20,710 nt of DNA from Candidatus Woykebacteria bacterium GWB1_45_5 (GCA_001816645.1 MHCO01000052.1:7411-28120); one strand, 5' to 3'. Shown: positions 4,432 to 12,958, counted from the first letter of the stretch. Notes: a model not told the origin generated them from the sequence alone. Numbers and translations: made by a program.

Positions 4432-7137
4432 TTGAACCAAGATCAGCCAATTTACTCTCTAATTAAAGAGGATCTTATCCGCCGCTTCGGCACAGCAGAA
4501 AAAGGCTTAACCGAGGACGAAGCAAGTCTGCGCTTAGCTGAATATGGTTTTAACAAGCTTTCAGAAAAGAAGCAGGTTAGTGGGCTAGCGATTTTTTTCA
4601 GTCAATTCAAAAGTATCCTAGTTTTAATTTTAATTGCGGCTGCTGTGCTTACTTTTGCTGTTTATCTTTTTGGCGGGCAAGAACGCTCTGATCTTATTGA
4701 GAGCTGTCTCATCCTCGCTATTGTTTTATTAATGGCCACCCTTGGTTTTATTCAAGAATACCGGGCCGAGCAGGCTATTGAGGCTCTCAAAAAATTACTG
4801 GCTTACAAAGCCAAGGTATTGCGGGAAGGAAAAGAACACCTAATCGATACCGCTTACCTTGTGCCTGGCGATGTAGTTATCCTAGAAGAAGGACTGAGGG
4901 TACCAGCCGATATCCGTCTTGTCCAGGTTGCTGCCCTGCAAACAAATGAGGCTTCTCTAACCGGAGAGTCATCTTCGGTGGTCAAGCAGGCAGAGCCAAT
5001 CAGTGGATTGCTGGAAATTGCCGATCAAAATAATATGGTTTTCTCCGGCACAGTTGTTGTAAGCGGGAGGGGAGTTGGCGTCGTGGTTGCAACTGGCGAT
5101 AATACCGAAATTGGTAATATTGCCGAACTTGTTGCTACCGCCAGGAAAGAAGAAGCCCCAATCCAAAAACGGCTTGACAAACTCGGCAAGATTTTAGGCT
5201 TGGGAACAATTGTCGTAAGTGCTTTCGTCTTTATTTTCATTGTCTTCTTTGCCCAAGGATACAGCGACTTGAGTCTCAACCAACGGCTTTTGCATTCCTT
5301 CATCGCTGCCGTAGCTTTAGCGGTCGCCGCTATACCCGAGGGGTTACCGGCTGTAGTAACTATTTCCCTAGCCTTTGGAACCAGCCGGATGTTGAAAAGA
5401 AAAACCCTCGTCAGAAGGCTAGCGTCGATGGAAACCCTCGGATCAGTCGATGTAATTTGCACCGATAAAACCGGCACTTTAACCACTGGGGACATGACCG
5501 TGCTACAAATTTACTTTGATGGGTCTGTTTATAATCTCTCCGGTGTGGGTCATGCTTTGTCGGGCGACTTTTTACTCGGGAAGGAAAAAGTCGATCCAAG
5601 AGGACTAGCCCTTATTTTAAAGAGTGGGCTAGCCTGCAATAATGCGGTTTTTGATAGCGAAAGCGGTAAAATTATCGGCGATCCAACCCAAGTTGCTCTG
5701 ATTGTTTCCGCCTTTAAAGGTGGCGTAAAGGAGCCTGGCCAACGGGTTCATGAAATTCCATTTAGTTCAGAGCGCAAGATCGCGAGTGTGGTCGTCGAGG
5801 AAAACGGAAATAAAGTTGTTTACACCACCGGAGCCCCAGAGGTGGTTTTAGCCAAATGCTCGAGTATAATTAAGGACGGCGTAGCTTCGCCTCTCGAAGA
5901 GGAAGATAAGCGAAAAATTTTAAAAACAAACCACACAATGGCTTCGAGTGCCCTACGGGTATTAGGTTTCGCCTACAAGGAAATGCCGAACATTGAGAAC
6001 GATAGAATCGAGCAGGGTTTAACATTTCTCGGCCTCCAAGCAATGTCAGACCCCCCGCGGGAGAAGGTTAAGGAATTAATCACTATCGTGAAGGAAAGTG
6101 GCATCCGCGTGATCATGATTACCGGCGACCATTTGGCCACCGCCAAAGCGGTCGCTTCGGACATTGGCCTTGGCGGACAAGCAGTCACCGGAGCGGAGCT
6201 TGACGCTATGCAGAAGAGTGATTTTACCGAAAGAGTTGAGGAGATAGATATTTATGCTCGGGTAAACCCAGAACATAAATTACGGATTATTGAAGCCCTA
6301 AAAAGCCATGGCCACTTGGTAGCGATGACTGGTGATGGAGTCAATGACGCCCCGGCGCTAAAACGAGCTGACATTGGGATCTCGATGGGAATTACCGGAA
6401 CCGATGTAGCTAAAGAGGCTAGCGATATCGTCCTTCTTGATGACCACTTTGGCACAATTGTGGCTGCGATTGAGGAGGGCCGGGGAATTTTCGATAATAT
6501 TCGTAAGTTTGTTGATTATCTCATTTCCTGCAACGTGGGCGAGGTCCTAGTGGTCTTTTTTGGTCTACTGATCTTCAAGGATATTCCCCTAACCGCCGTG
6601 ATGCTACTTTGGATCAACATCATCACTGACGGACTGCCAGCAGTCGCGCTAGGCCTAGACCCAGTCGAGAAAGGAATCTTGCGTTACTCCCCAAAAAAAT
6701 TTCAAGGGCAGATTATTGACCGCCGGGTTTGGGCAGAAATTGCTATCTTTAGTATCCTTCTAACAATCGCTACTTTGGTTCTCTTTTTTCTCAATTGGCC
6801 GGAGGGTTTAGCTATGGCTCGCGCCAGTGTCTTCATGGCCATTATCGTCTTTGAGATAGTTAGAATCGCTAATATTCGCGGCCGCTATAATATCTCTTGG
6901 AACCAAAATATTTGGCTACTTGGCGCAATTGGGCTTTCCATTCTTTTTCAGATGGCAATCGTTTACCTCCCACCGTTTTCTTCCCTATTTGGTGTCTCCC
7001 CAATTCATCTTCTTGACTGGGTATACATCATTATTGTGAGTGCCGTTCTTTTCTTTATCCTTAAGTTGACCGATCAGATTTTAGATCACTTTTCTGCCTT
7101 TGCCTCAATTAAACCAATTAATAAAAGATCCGTTTAA
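4432..7137 (+). CDS. P2A-type cation-transporting ATPase (Ca2+/Mn2+ exporter type)
   Basis: A full-length P-type ATPase of 901 residues. The order is N-terminal cation-ATPase domain, TGES (177-180) of the A domain, M4 PEGLP (302-306), phosphorylation motif with Asp345 in DKTGTLT, nucleotide-binding domain, hinge TGDGVND (633-639), and six C-terminal helices. Cation ligands match site II of SERCA/PMR1/PacL pumps: Glu303 in M4, Asn701 and Glu704 (NVGE) in M5, and Asn729-Thr732-Asp733 (NIITD) in M6. Export of Ca2+ or Mn2+ from the cytoplasm is therefore the best call; Na+ or K+ types differ at these positions. TTG at 4432 is chosen as the start because AAAGGAGG ends 7 bases before it. The frame stays open 33 bases further upstream without such a site. 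Confidence 0.93.
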   Translation: MNQDQPIYSLIKEDLIRRFGTAEKGLTEDEASLRLAEYGFNKLSEKKQVSGLAIFFSQFKSILVLILIAAAVLTFAVYLFGGQERSDLIESCLILAIVLLMATLGFIQEYRAEQAIEALKKLLAYKAKVLREGKEHLIDTAYLVPGDVVILEEGLRVPADIRLVQVAALQTNEASLTGESSSVVKQAEPISGLLEIADQNNMVFSGTVVVSGRGVGVVVATGDNTEIGNIAELVATARKEEAPIQKRLDKLGKILGLGTIVVSAFVFIFIVFFAQGYSDLSLNQRLLHSFIAAVALAVAAIPEGLPAVVTISLAFGTSRMLKRKTLVRRLASMETLGSVDVICTDKTGTLTTGDMTVLQIYFDGSVYNLSGVGHALSGDFLLGKEKVDPRGLALILKSGLACNNAVFDSESGKIIGDPTQVALIVSAFKGGVKEPGQRVHEIPFSSERKIASVVVEENGNKVVYTTGAPEVVLAKCSSIIKDGVASPLEEEDKRKILKTNHTMASSALRVLGFAYKEMPNIENDRIEQGLTFLGLQAMSDPPREKVKELITIVKESGIRVIMITGDHLATAKAVASDIGLGGQAVTGAELDAMQKSDFTERVEEIDIYARVNPEHKLRIIEALKSHGHLVAMTGDGVNDAPALKRADIGISMGITGTDVAKEASDIVLLDDHFGTIVAAIEEGRGIFDNIRKFVDYLISCNVGEVLVVFFGLLIFKDIPLTAVMLLWINIITDGLPAVALGLDPVEKGILRYSPKKFQGQIIDRRVWAEIAIFSILLTIATLVLFFLNWPEGLAMARASVFMAIIVFEIVRIANIRGRYNISWNQNIWLLGAIGLSILFQMAIVYLPPFSSLFGVSPIHLLDWVYIIIVSAVLFFILKLTDQILDHFSAFASIKPINKRSV

Positions 7138-7142
7138 AAATT

Positions 7143-7171
7143 TTGCAATCTAACTCTCATTTGGGTAAAAT
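7143..7171 (+). promoter_or_regulatory. Promoter of the 7179 gene pair, apparently leaderless
   Basis: TTGCAA (7143-7148), a 17-base spacer and TAAAAT (7166-7171). As at 269-297, exactly 7 bases separate the -10 box from the ATG (7179), and no Shine-Dalgarno sequence is present. Confidence 0.6.
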
Positions 7172-7178
7172 ACAGTTG

Positions 7179-7793
7179 ATGGCCTTTTGGACGAACCTCT
7201 TTGGCAAAGCGGAAGACAAATACGAAACTCTAAGAGAGAGGCTCACTGTTCACGAACAAAATTCCCAGGAACAACTGCATGCTACTCATCCTCACTTGAG
7301 CGATCTCTTCGCCAAACATCAAATCGACTTGCGGCAAATCCGCAAACAGGGCGTTAGAATAGCGACTGCCGCTGCTGTATTAGGGGCTTTTTTGGCGATT
7401 CCCCACCTAATTGGGCATCCCTCGGTAACAACTCCCAGGCCCCAACCAAACGGAGGTAAAGAAGTCACTCGACCAGTAGCTGACCAAAGCGGCCGGATAA
7501 CTCCTACGGCTATCTCTACCCAAGCGGGGACTCCCGTGGAACAGTCTTCAGTGGGCACAGGTACCCCCTCACAGCCGGAAGCACCCCCTTCAGACTCAAC
7601 AGATCAGCCCGATCAACCAAGCTCGAAAGGCCATCAAGGTCATATTCATGGCCGAAGTTACCTAGCTCCACCAAAAGAGCACGGCCTTCATGATCTTGGG
7701 TTACACAGGGGTCAGCTTAAAAACCCGCAGGTCCCCGAAATTGGACCACACCCTAGCGAGTTGACTGTCAACAAGAAGGAGGGTAAAACATGA
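7179..7793 (+). CDS. Single-helix membrane protein with Pro/Thr-rich, His-rich outer segment, unknown
   Basis: A 204-residue protein that I cannot assign to a named family. Residues 1-57 are charged and probably helical, and cytoplasmic. One transmembrane helix lies at about 58-79. Residues 80-150 are rich in Pro, Thr, Ser, Gln and Gly, like an extended linker. The C-terminus (150-204) has eleven or so His residues in GHQGHIHG, KEHGLHDLGLH and nearby, followed by a basic end. The His cluster could bind metal, but this is speculation. The ATG at 7179 is preferred over an in-frame TTG 36 bases upstream because that TTG is the -35 box of a well-spaced promoter. The stop overlaps the next gene's ATG (ATGA), so the two are translationally coupled and may act together. 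Confidence 0.75.
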   Translation: MAFWTNLFGKAEDKYETLRERLTVHEQNSQEQLHATHPHLSDLFAKHQIDLRQIRKQGVRIATAAAVLGAFLAIPHLIGHPSVTTPRPQPNGGKEVTRPVADQSGRITPTAISTQAGTPVEQSSVGTGTPSQPEAPPSDSTDQPDQPSSKGHQGHIHGRSYLAPPKEHGLHDLGLHRGQLKNPQVPEIGPHPSELTVNKKEGKT

Positions 7794-8110
7794 GCGTTTT
7801 TTACGATCATTTAGTTGGCCTTGATGATATCCATAACGAAATTTTGGAGTTTGACCTGCCAACACGGCAGCATTATCATCTTTTGCAAATTGTTGACTCA
7901 ACACTTCACCACGAAGTTTTGAATGTTATTTTGCTTGAAATCCCAGTTGCGGTTCATGAGCATTTTCTGGTCGAATTTAACAATCGACCCGGTGACCCGG
8001 CTCATCTTGACTATCTGAAGCTATTCCGGCCTAATATCGAGGATAAAATTCGGGAAGCAGCTGATGGGACTAAAACCAGGCTGATCCAGGAAATCAGCAG
8101 TTTAAGGTAG
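7790..8110 (+). CDS. Small soluble protein coupled to the 7179 membrane protein, unknown
   Basis: A 106-residue soluble, acidic protein with no signal peptide or membrane segment and no motif I recognise. It is helical in appearance, with a hydrophobic stretch LHHEVLNVILLEIPVAVHEHF in the middle and the sequence VEFNNRPGDPAHLDYLK after it. Start: ATG overlapping the previous stop by 4 bases, with GAAGGAGGG 6-7 bases upstream, so both coupling and a strong ribosome site favour it. The tight link suggests a cytoplasmic partner of the membrane protein's inner domain. A weak hairpin GATAAG...CTTATC follows at 8113-8132, shared with the convergent gene. Confidence 0.75.
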   Translation: MSVFYDHLVGLDDIHNEILEFDLPTRQHYHLLQIVDSTLHHEVLNVILLEIPVAVHEHFLVEFNNRPGDPAHLDYLKLFRPNIEDKIREAADGTKTRLIQEISSLR

Positions 8111-8132
8111 TTCGATAAGTCTGCTTAGCTTA

Positions 8133-8867
8133 TCACTTCACCCGACTATTAATCGCCTCCAAAACTTCAGTAAAAGAAGCGCGAGCATGCCGATATTCCA
8201 ATCCACTATCAAAATGGTGACCCCGCAGCTGCCCGGCTTCTCGCAGATCGACTTCCTCAATCCGAGGAACAATAATATCAAAGGTGATTTGGTCACCAGG
8301 GTCGATACGAATAGTTACGGCTGAGTCGGGAGAGTGGTGGGGTTGGATATCAAAGCGCATTCTTTGTTCCCGGTCTTCTTCAAAGCTTAGTTCTCGTCCC
8401 ACGCCGGCCATTTTTTCGAAAGGCCTTGGTCGAATCATTAGCCGCACATCGTACTCCTGGTTGTCGATTAGGATCCCTATCGCCTGGTAGGCGTAAATAT
8501 TATCTCCTTTCGCCGCCCTTCCTGCCTCATAACCACTACGGTGACTAAATTCAATCTCACCATCGGCAAAGGCCCGTGTTACCCTAGCGACATGCTTCAT
8601 TTCTCTTAAAACCATCTCGTAGCTTTCGCTTTGGAGTCCTTTTAATGCTTCTTTCGCCGCTGTCTCGCCGATTCTTTGGACGGTATACATTAGATTGTCG
8701 TAAATTTCGTTGGCTCTTCGCTGCTCAGGGGTAGGTTTCTCCTTATCAAAAAGGAGAATGCCGCCTTTTTCTTCGTTAGTCGTTCTATCCCGAATCTCGT
8801 TTAAAGCGGCTTGAATTTCACTTTCCCGGCCAATTTCTGCTTCAGCAGATAAAGCTTCGGTAGCCAT
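8133..8867 (-). CDS. Unrecognised cytoplasmic protein coupled to the DUF458 gene
   Basis: A 244-residue hydrophilic protein without signal peptide, helix anchor or recognisable catalytic motif. The N-terminal half (1-110) is charged and helical. The C-terminal half alternates in a strand-like way, with IYAYQAIGILIDNQEYDVRL and AVTIRIDPGDQITFDIIVP, and resembles a beta domain. The ATG at 8867 is chosen because it lies one base after the stop of the upstream gene (TAGtATG), the signature of stop-start coupling. A longer reading from TTG at 8903 would overlap that gene by 35 bases and has no better ribosome site. The coupling implies a joint function with the RNase H-like protein, but nothing in the sequence tells which. 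Confidence 0.7.
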   Translation of the reverse strand: MATEALSAEAEIGRESEIQAALNEIRDRTTNEEKGGILLFDKEKPTPEQRRANEIYDNLMYTVQRIGETAAKEALKGLQSESYEMVLREMKHVARVTRAFADGEIEFSHRSGYEAGRAAKGDNIYAYQAIGILIDNQEYDVRLMIRPRPFEKMAGVGRELSFEEDREQRMRFDIQPHHSPDSAVTIRIDPGDQITFDIIVPRIEEVDLREAGQLRGHHFDSGLEYRHARASFTEVLEAINSRVK

Positions 8868-8868
8868 A

Positions 8869-9342
8869 CTAGGTGTGGCGGTCGGCGACTTTGGTGGCAC
8901 CAAAGGAGTCGGGTTTAATTTTATAGGTTAGACCACTACCAAGCACCATACCGGTCACCCAGCGGATCATGTCGCGAGTGAGACCTTCTTCACCAACATC
9001 TAAGTGGACCTCTGGCTCGTAAGCAGAAAGGCCGTTATGACGAAAGGTGTCCCGCAACTTCCATGCTAGTTCAATAGACAGTTGGGTTTCTTTAGCGATC
9101 CGATCGGCGACGGCGAACAAATTTGGTAGAGAAGATCGGCGCCAAAAATAAATTCCACCGCGTCCTATTCGGTGGACAATTACCGCTGTCGCAAAATCTG
9201 CCAAGCCATTCCGGCTTTCCGAATCAGTACCAACAATTACTTTATAGCGGAAGTTAGGATCTTCCTTGATATAATCAGCAATTTTTTCGATTACCCCCTC
9301 GTAAAGAAGTGGTCCGAAGGTTGGTGAGTTAAATTTTTCCAT
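8869..9342 (-). CDS. DUF458/YkuK-family RNase H-like protein
   Basis: A 157-residue protein of the DUF458 (YkuK) family, predicted to have an RNase H-like fold. Family marks are VGTDSES (37-43, first acidic residue Asp40), the central HLDVGEEGLTRDMIRWVTGMV (about 113-133) and the C-terminal KPDSFGATKVADRHT (143-157). Length is typical. The biochemical role of this family is not established; a nuclease or nucleic-acid-binding role follows only from the fold prediction. The ATG at 9342 has no clear Shine-Dalgarno sequence; a possible promoter lies about 27-55 bases upstream on the minus strand. The stop is one base from the next gene's ATG, giving a two-gene operon. Confidence 0.85.
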   Translation of the reverse strand: MEKFNSPTFGPLLYEGVIEKIADYIKEDPNFRYKVIVGTDSESRNGLADFATAVIVHRIGRGGIYFWRRSSLPNLFAVADRIAKETQLSIELAWKLRDTFRHNGLSAYEPEVHLDVGEEGLTRDMIRWVTGMVLGSGLTYKIKPDSFGATKVADRHT

Positions 9343-9368
9343 AGTTTCTAACTACATCATGCTTCAGC

Positions 9369-9397
9369 AGGATATATTTATCCTATAAATACGTCAC
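9369..9397 (-). promoter_or_regulatory. Candidate promoter of the DUF458 operon
   Basis: On the minus strand, GTGACG (9397-9392), a 17-base spacer and TATCCT (9374-9369). The -10 region is part of the palindrome AGGATATATTTATCCT (9369-9384), which could also be an operator. The leader would be about 20 bases. Confidence 0.35.
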
Positions 9398-9439
9398 GCG
9401 ACAGCGGGACATAAGTTAGATATTGTACCGCAAAGGCGG

Positions 9440-9907
9440 CTAAAAAGCAAAGGTAGCAGCTTGTTTTAAGCCTTCTATCAAACTCCCCCAAACGATTCCT
9501 ACCCAAATAAAGGAGCTGGTGGCTGAAGACAATACCAGCAAAATTGCCGAAGGTCTTTCTTGGTAGCGCAAGATACGTAAGAAGATAGCATAAGGAAACA
9601 CACCAACCAAGAGACCACTTAAAAACAACAGAAGCGGTCCCTTAGTCTCAATTCTTTCGTGGGTTTTGGCCGGCAGTTTTTGCAAAAGATCCTCTGTCCA
9701 CTCCTTGCCGGCGGTAAGCTCAAGCAAGTGAAAATAAAAAATTGAAAATACGCTAGTAAAAATGCTCATAATTAAAGCGGCCGGGAAAGCTTTCAGGTAA
9801 AAAACAAGAACAATTGCTAAAACTCGAAAGAAATTTACTGGTAGCGGCCCAGCAACCGGCCCAGGCCAAATTAGGGTAATAATGGTTTGACGAACCCTCT
9901 CATTCAT
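9440..9907 (-). CDS. Small multi-helix membrane protein, unknown
   Basis: A 155-residue integral membrane protein. Hydrophobic segments lie near residues 20-45 (NFFRVLAIVLVFYLKAF), 45-65 (PAALIMSIFTSVFSIFYF), 88-112 and 122-145. A charged stretch between them (KEWTEDLLQKLPAKTHERIETK) forms one cytoplasmic or outer loop. I cannot place it in a named transporter family with confidence; its size is like that of small exporter-type proteins. The ATG at 9907 (MNERVRQ) was preferred to a TTG 15 bases upstream; neither has a Shine-Dalgarno sequence. A run of four TTTGANN heptamers lies just before the start. It follows the dnaG-rpoD pair on the same strand, but the gap and repeat argue against a shared operon. 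Confidence 0.7.
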   Translation of the reverse strand: MNERVRQTIITLIWPGPVAGPLPVNFFRVLAIVLVFYLKAFPAALIMSIFTSVFSIFYFHLLELTAGKEWTEDLLQKLPAKTHERIETKGPLLLFLSGLLVGVFPYAIFLRILRYQERPSAILLVLSSATSSFIWVGIVWGSLIEGLKQAATFAF

Positions 9908-9916
9908 CAAAGAAAA

Positions 9917-9944
9917 GTTCAAATGTCAAAGCTCAAAGTTCAAA
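9917..9944. repeat. Four tandem heptamers, NNTCAAA
   Basis: GTTCAAA, TGTCAAA, GCTCAAA and GTTCAAA follow one another with an exact 7-base period; the first two bases of each vary. On the minus strand they read TTTGANN and end 9 bases before the start of the small membrane protein gene. Confidence 0.6.
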
Positions 9945-9990
9945 TCAATGCCGAAATGACTAAATGTCCAATTTTTTCGGCGGCAAAATT

Positions 9991-10025
9991 TTATTCCAAA
10001 TAATCTTTAAGCTTCTTTAGAACGA
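9991..10025 (-). pseudogene. Remnant of a second rpoD 3' end
   Basis: On the minus strand the codons AAG AAG CTT AAA GAT TAT TTG GAA TAA (10017-9991) read [12 protein letters not shown], the same as the last residues and stop of rpoD, which ends 61 bases earlier. The 27-base blocks differ at three positions, all third-codon and all synonymous. Upstream, CGTTCT (RS) follows with one extra base, so the frame is broken and similarity then fades. Confidence 0.75.
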
Positions 10026-10051
10026 AGTTCGCAAGAAACTAATACCATTCA

Positions 10052-11125
10052 TTATTCTAAATAATCTTTTAGTTTCTTACTCCGGGTGGGGTGACGCAAC
10101 TTCCGAATCGCTTTTGCCTCAATTTGCCGGATTCGCTCACGCGTGACGCCAAACTCCCGTCCGACTTCTTCTAAGGTTCGCTGCCGGCCATCTTCTAGAC
10201 CAAAGCGCAGTTTCAAAACCTTTTTCTCACGATCGTTCAAGGTGTCAAGGACTTCGGCGAGATGAGACTTTAATAGTTCGGCGCTGGCTTGGTCTTCGGG
10301 ACGAATTTCTTCGTCGGGGATAAAATCGCCAAGAGTAGAATCTTTTTCTTCACCAACCGGTGCTTCAAGACTGGTTGGTTCTTGAGAAACCTTGATAATC
10401 TCGCGCACCTTCTCCGGCTCAATACCCATTTCCCTGGCAACCTCATCAGGTTTTGGTTCACGGCCCAATTCTTGCATCAGTTTACGAGAAGTCCGAATGA
10501 AGCGGTTGATGGTTTCGACCATGTGCACAGGGATACGAATTGTCCTAGCCTGATCAGCAATTGCTCGTGTAATCGCTTGACGGATCCACCAAGTAGCGTA
10601 GGTAGAAAATTTATAGCCTTTTCGCCAATCAAATTTTTCTACTGCCCGCATTAGTCCGATATTGCCTTCTTCGATTAAATCCAGGAGGGAAAGGCCTCGA
10701 CCAACATACTTTTTGGCAATCGAAACTACTAGACGGAGGTTGGAGTTAATTAGCCGCTCTTTCGCTGCCATCTCACCTTTTTCTACTCTTTTAGCCAGAT
10801 CGACCTCCTCGGCGGCTGTTAAAAGAGATACCCGACCAATCTCTTTTAAATACATCCGTACTGGATCACTGATCTGTCCTTCCGCCAGGGTAGTCAAAAC
10901 CTCCAGCTCTTTTTCTAAATCACCCGGCTTTAATTCTTCTTCTGTTCCTACTTCCAAAACATCGATTCCCTCTTCCGCCAGATGAGTATAAAGATCATCC
11001 AATTCCTGGACCCGGGCTTCGGCGTCGGGAAAAACAGCCAAAACATCATCCTGGGTGACAAACCCGACCTCCTTTCCTTTTTTAACTAGTTCAGCGGTAA
11101 CTTCTTTAATCGTTTTTGTGGTCAT
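10052..11125 (-). CDS. rpoD: Primary RNA polymerase sigma factor (sigma-70/SigA)
   Basis: A 357-residue primary sigma factor that directs RNA polymerase to promoters. Region 1.1-like N-terminus at about 5-60, region 1.2 [11 protein letters not shown] (87-97), region 2 from about 115 to 202 with the core-binding [17 protein letters not shown] and the -10-reading [14 protein letters not shown], region 3 at about 203-285, and region 4 at 286-350 with the helix-turn-helix [23 protein letters not shown] for the -35 box. Region 2.2 has Glu where many sigmas have Gln (LIQEGN). It is short compared with E. coli RpoD because the non-conserved insert is missing. Its ATG follows the dnaG stop by 3 bases (TAAgaaATG), a compact form of the macromolecular-synthesis operon. 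It should recognise the TTGNNN-17-TATAAT-like promoters in this window. Confidence 0.97.
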   Translation of the reverse strand: MTTKTIKEVTAELVKKGKEVGFVTQDDVLAVFPDAEARVQELDDLYTHLAEEGIDVLEVGTEEELKPGDLEKELEVLTTLAEGQISDPVRMYLKEIGRVSLLTAAEEVDLAKRVEKGEMAAKERLINSNLRLVVSIAKKYVGRGLSLLDLIEEGNIGLMRAVEKFDWRKGYKFSTYATWWIRQAITRAIADQARTIRIPVHMVETINRFIRTSRKLMQELGREPKPDEVAREMGIEPEKVREIIKVSQEPTSLEAPVGEEKDSTLGDFIPDEEIRPEDQASAELLKSHLAEVLDTLNDREKKVLKLRFGLEDGRQRTLEEVGREFGVTRERIRQIEAKAIRKLRHPTRSKKLKDYLE

Positions 11126-11128
11126 TTC

Positions 11129-12889
11129 TTAACTTGTTTCCGGTCTTAACAAGGCCTTCGACAAATCCCGGAATTCCCGACTCAAGGTAGTAATTTTTGC
11201 TTCGTCACCGGTACTTTCGGCCTGTTTTATAGCTAGGGAAAGTTGCCTTAATTTCGTTCGTAAGTTTAGCTCTTCCAAGCGTTGGGCGCAATAGTTGATT
11301 TCTTTTTCCACCCTCTCGCCATCAGCTAATATTTCCTCGTCAATTTCTAGAAGCAAAATCTCATCAAAGGCTGGCAGCAGCGATTCGGGGATAGTCTTAG
11401 CCAAAGATTTAATTTTTAAACGCCCTTGCTTTTTCGTAAACTCGACAATTTTCCTAAATATCTCCCTAGTTTCCGTCTGCTCAAATATTTTTTCCTCCAA
11501 AGCTTTTGGTGGATGGCTACTTTGAACAATCAAGGCTAGTAAATATTTTTCGACAATACTGGCTTTTCTTTCACTCAAAGGTTTTTCCAAAATTTCGGCG
11601 ATATCCCGTGTTTCTTTTCCCTCCCCTTGGTATTTATTTAAAGCCGCCCGTAAAATCCCCTCCTCGATCCCCAATTTGCTCTCGAGAACCTGCAGATAGT
11701 GAGCTTTGATAATCTCGTCGGTCAAACGAGCTAGCTGGGGCAGTACTTCAGCGGCGACCTTTCGTTTGCTTTCGGCACCACTAGGGCCAAATCTTTTTAG
11801 CGCGGAATTGATGAAGTAATCGTAGATCGGCACTGCTTCTTTAATTGACCGTTTCCACTCAAGGGGCTTTTTTTGAATCAACTCATCGGGGTCTTTATCT
11901 TCACCAAGCTCCACAACTCTGATATTAAGGCCGACGTTTTCGGCAATTTCAATCCCGCGTTTAGCAGCGGCGTCGCCGGCTAGATCTGTATCAAAAGCAA
12001 AAAGAAGGTTCTCGGCAAAGCGTCGTAAGATTTCCACTTGTTCCCCAGTAACGGCCGTTCCCAATGGTGCCACTGCGTTGATCGTTCCAACTTGATGGGC
12101 GGAAATTACATCAATATTGCCTTCGACTAGGATCGCACTTTTTTCTTTCTTGATCGCTGTTTTGGCCAGATTTATACCATATAAGGCTTTTGATTTGTGG
12201 AAAAGGGGGGTCTCCGGGCTATTGAGATACTTTGGTTCATCATCCCCTAAACTTCTGCAGGAAAAAGCAATCGTCCGCCCTTGTGTGTCGAAAATCGGGA
12301 AAATAATTCGATTCTTGAACCGGTCAACTATCCCCTCGTTGGTAGTTAGAGTTAAACCAGCTAGACTGATATCTTGGGGTGAAAAGCCTTTTTTAGCTAA
12401 AAACCGAAATAAGAAATTCTTTTGCGGGCTGGCAAATCCTAATTTAAAGTCTTTAATTGATTTACTGGTAATACCCCGCGACTTTAGGTAAGAGCGGGCG
12501 GGCTCTCCGCAAGTGTGTTTGGTAAGAAGATAGTGATAAAGATCGCTGGTGAGTTCAGAGATTTTGAGGAGAGTTTCTTTCTTCTCTTCAGCAGGCGATG
12601 GTTTATATTCTTTTAGCCTAACTCCGGCTCGAGCCGCTAAAAACCGCAGCGCCTCACCAAACTCCATTCCTTCCATCCTCTTTAAGAAAGCAAAGGCGTC
12701 ACCGCCTTCGCTGCAGCCAAAGCATTTAAAAATCTGCCGGTCTGGGCTAACCATGAAAGAGGGAGTTTTTTCGCCATGAAACGGGCACAAAGCTTTATAA
12801 TTCCTGCCCGCTTTCTTTAGCGGTATATACTCACTAATCAGCCCGACAATATCTACTCGAGATTTTACCTCATCAACCTGGCTTTCCAT
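11129..12889 (-). CDS. dnaG: DNA primase
   Basis: A 586-residue DnaG primase, which makes RNA primers for replication. N-terminal zinc-binding domain with C35-x2-H38 (CPFHGEKTPSF) and C56-x2-C59 (CFGC). The catalytic core follows, with RFKNRIIFPIFD (190-201) and the TOPRIM motifs VEGNIDV (255-261, Glu256) and FAFDTDLAGD (297-306, Asp300 and Asp302), which hold the metal ions. The last 150 residues are a divergent helical C-terminal domain, expected to contact the replicative helicase. Length is normal for the family. The ATG is the first in frame; there is no clear Shine-Dalgarno sequence, and a TAGTATAAG sequence about 10-20 bases upstream could give a very short leader. rpoD follows after 3 bases. 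Confidence 0.96.
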   Translation of the reverse strand: MESQVDEVKSRVDIVGLISEYIPLKKAGRNYKALCPFHGEKTPSFMVSPDRQIFKCFGCSEGGDAFAFLKRMEGMEFGEALRFLAARAGVRLKEYKPSPAEEKKETLLKISELTSDLYHYLLTKHTCGEPARSYLKSRGITSKSIKDFKLGFASPQKNFLFRFLAKKGFSPQDISLAGLTLTTNEGIVDRFKNRIIFPIFDTQGRTIAFSCRSLGDDEPKYLNSPETPLFHKSKALYGINLAKTAIKKEKSAILVEGNIDVISAHQVGTINAVAPLGTAVTGEQVEILRRFAENLLFAFDTDLAGDAAAKRGIEIAENVGLNIRVVELGEDKDPDELIQKKPLEWKRSIKEAVPIYDYFINSALKRFGPSGAESKRKVAAEVLPQLARLTDEIIKAHYLQVLESKLGIEEGILRAALNKYQGEGKETRDIAEILEKPLSERKASIVEKYLLALIVQSSHPPKALEEKIFEQTETREIFRKIVEFTKKQGRLKIKSLAKTIPESLLPAFDEILLLEIDEEILADGERVEKEINYCAQRLEELNLRTKLRQLSLAIKQAESTGDEAKITTLSREFRDLSKALLRPETS

Positions 12890-12958
12890 TTGCGTTTCTT
12901 ATACTAGCCAATTGCTGGATAGAAAACAAGATTAATTCAACCAGTTGAGAGTAGAGTC

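Noticed and set aside
5025..5495. 156-codon minus-strand frame inside the P-type ATPase gene
   Set aside because: It is a shadow of a firmly identified gene, has low-complexity Thr/Pro/Lys composition and no start signals.
8868..8903. Longer N-terminus of the 8133 gene from TTG at 8903
   Set aside because: It needs a 35-base overlap with the DUF458 gene, while the ATG one base after that gene's stop gives standard coupling.
10289..10985. Plus-strand frames opposite rpoD
   Set aside because: They lie wholly within the rpoD coding sequence and have no ribosome site or recognisable motif.
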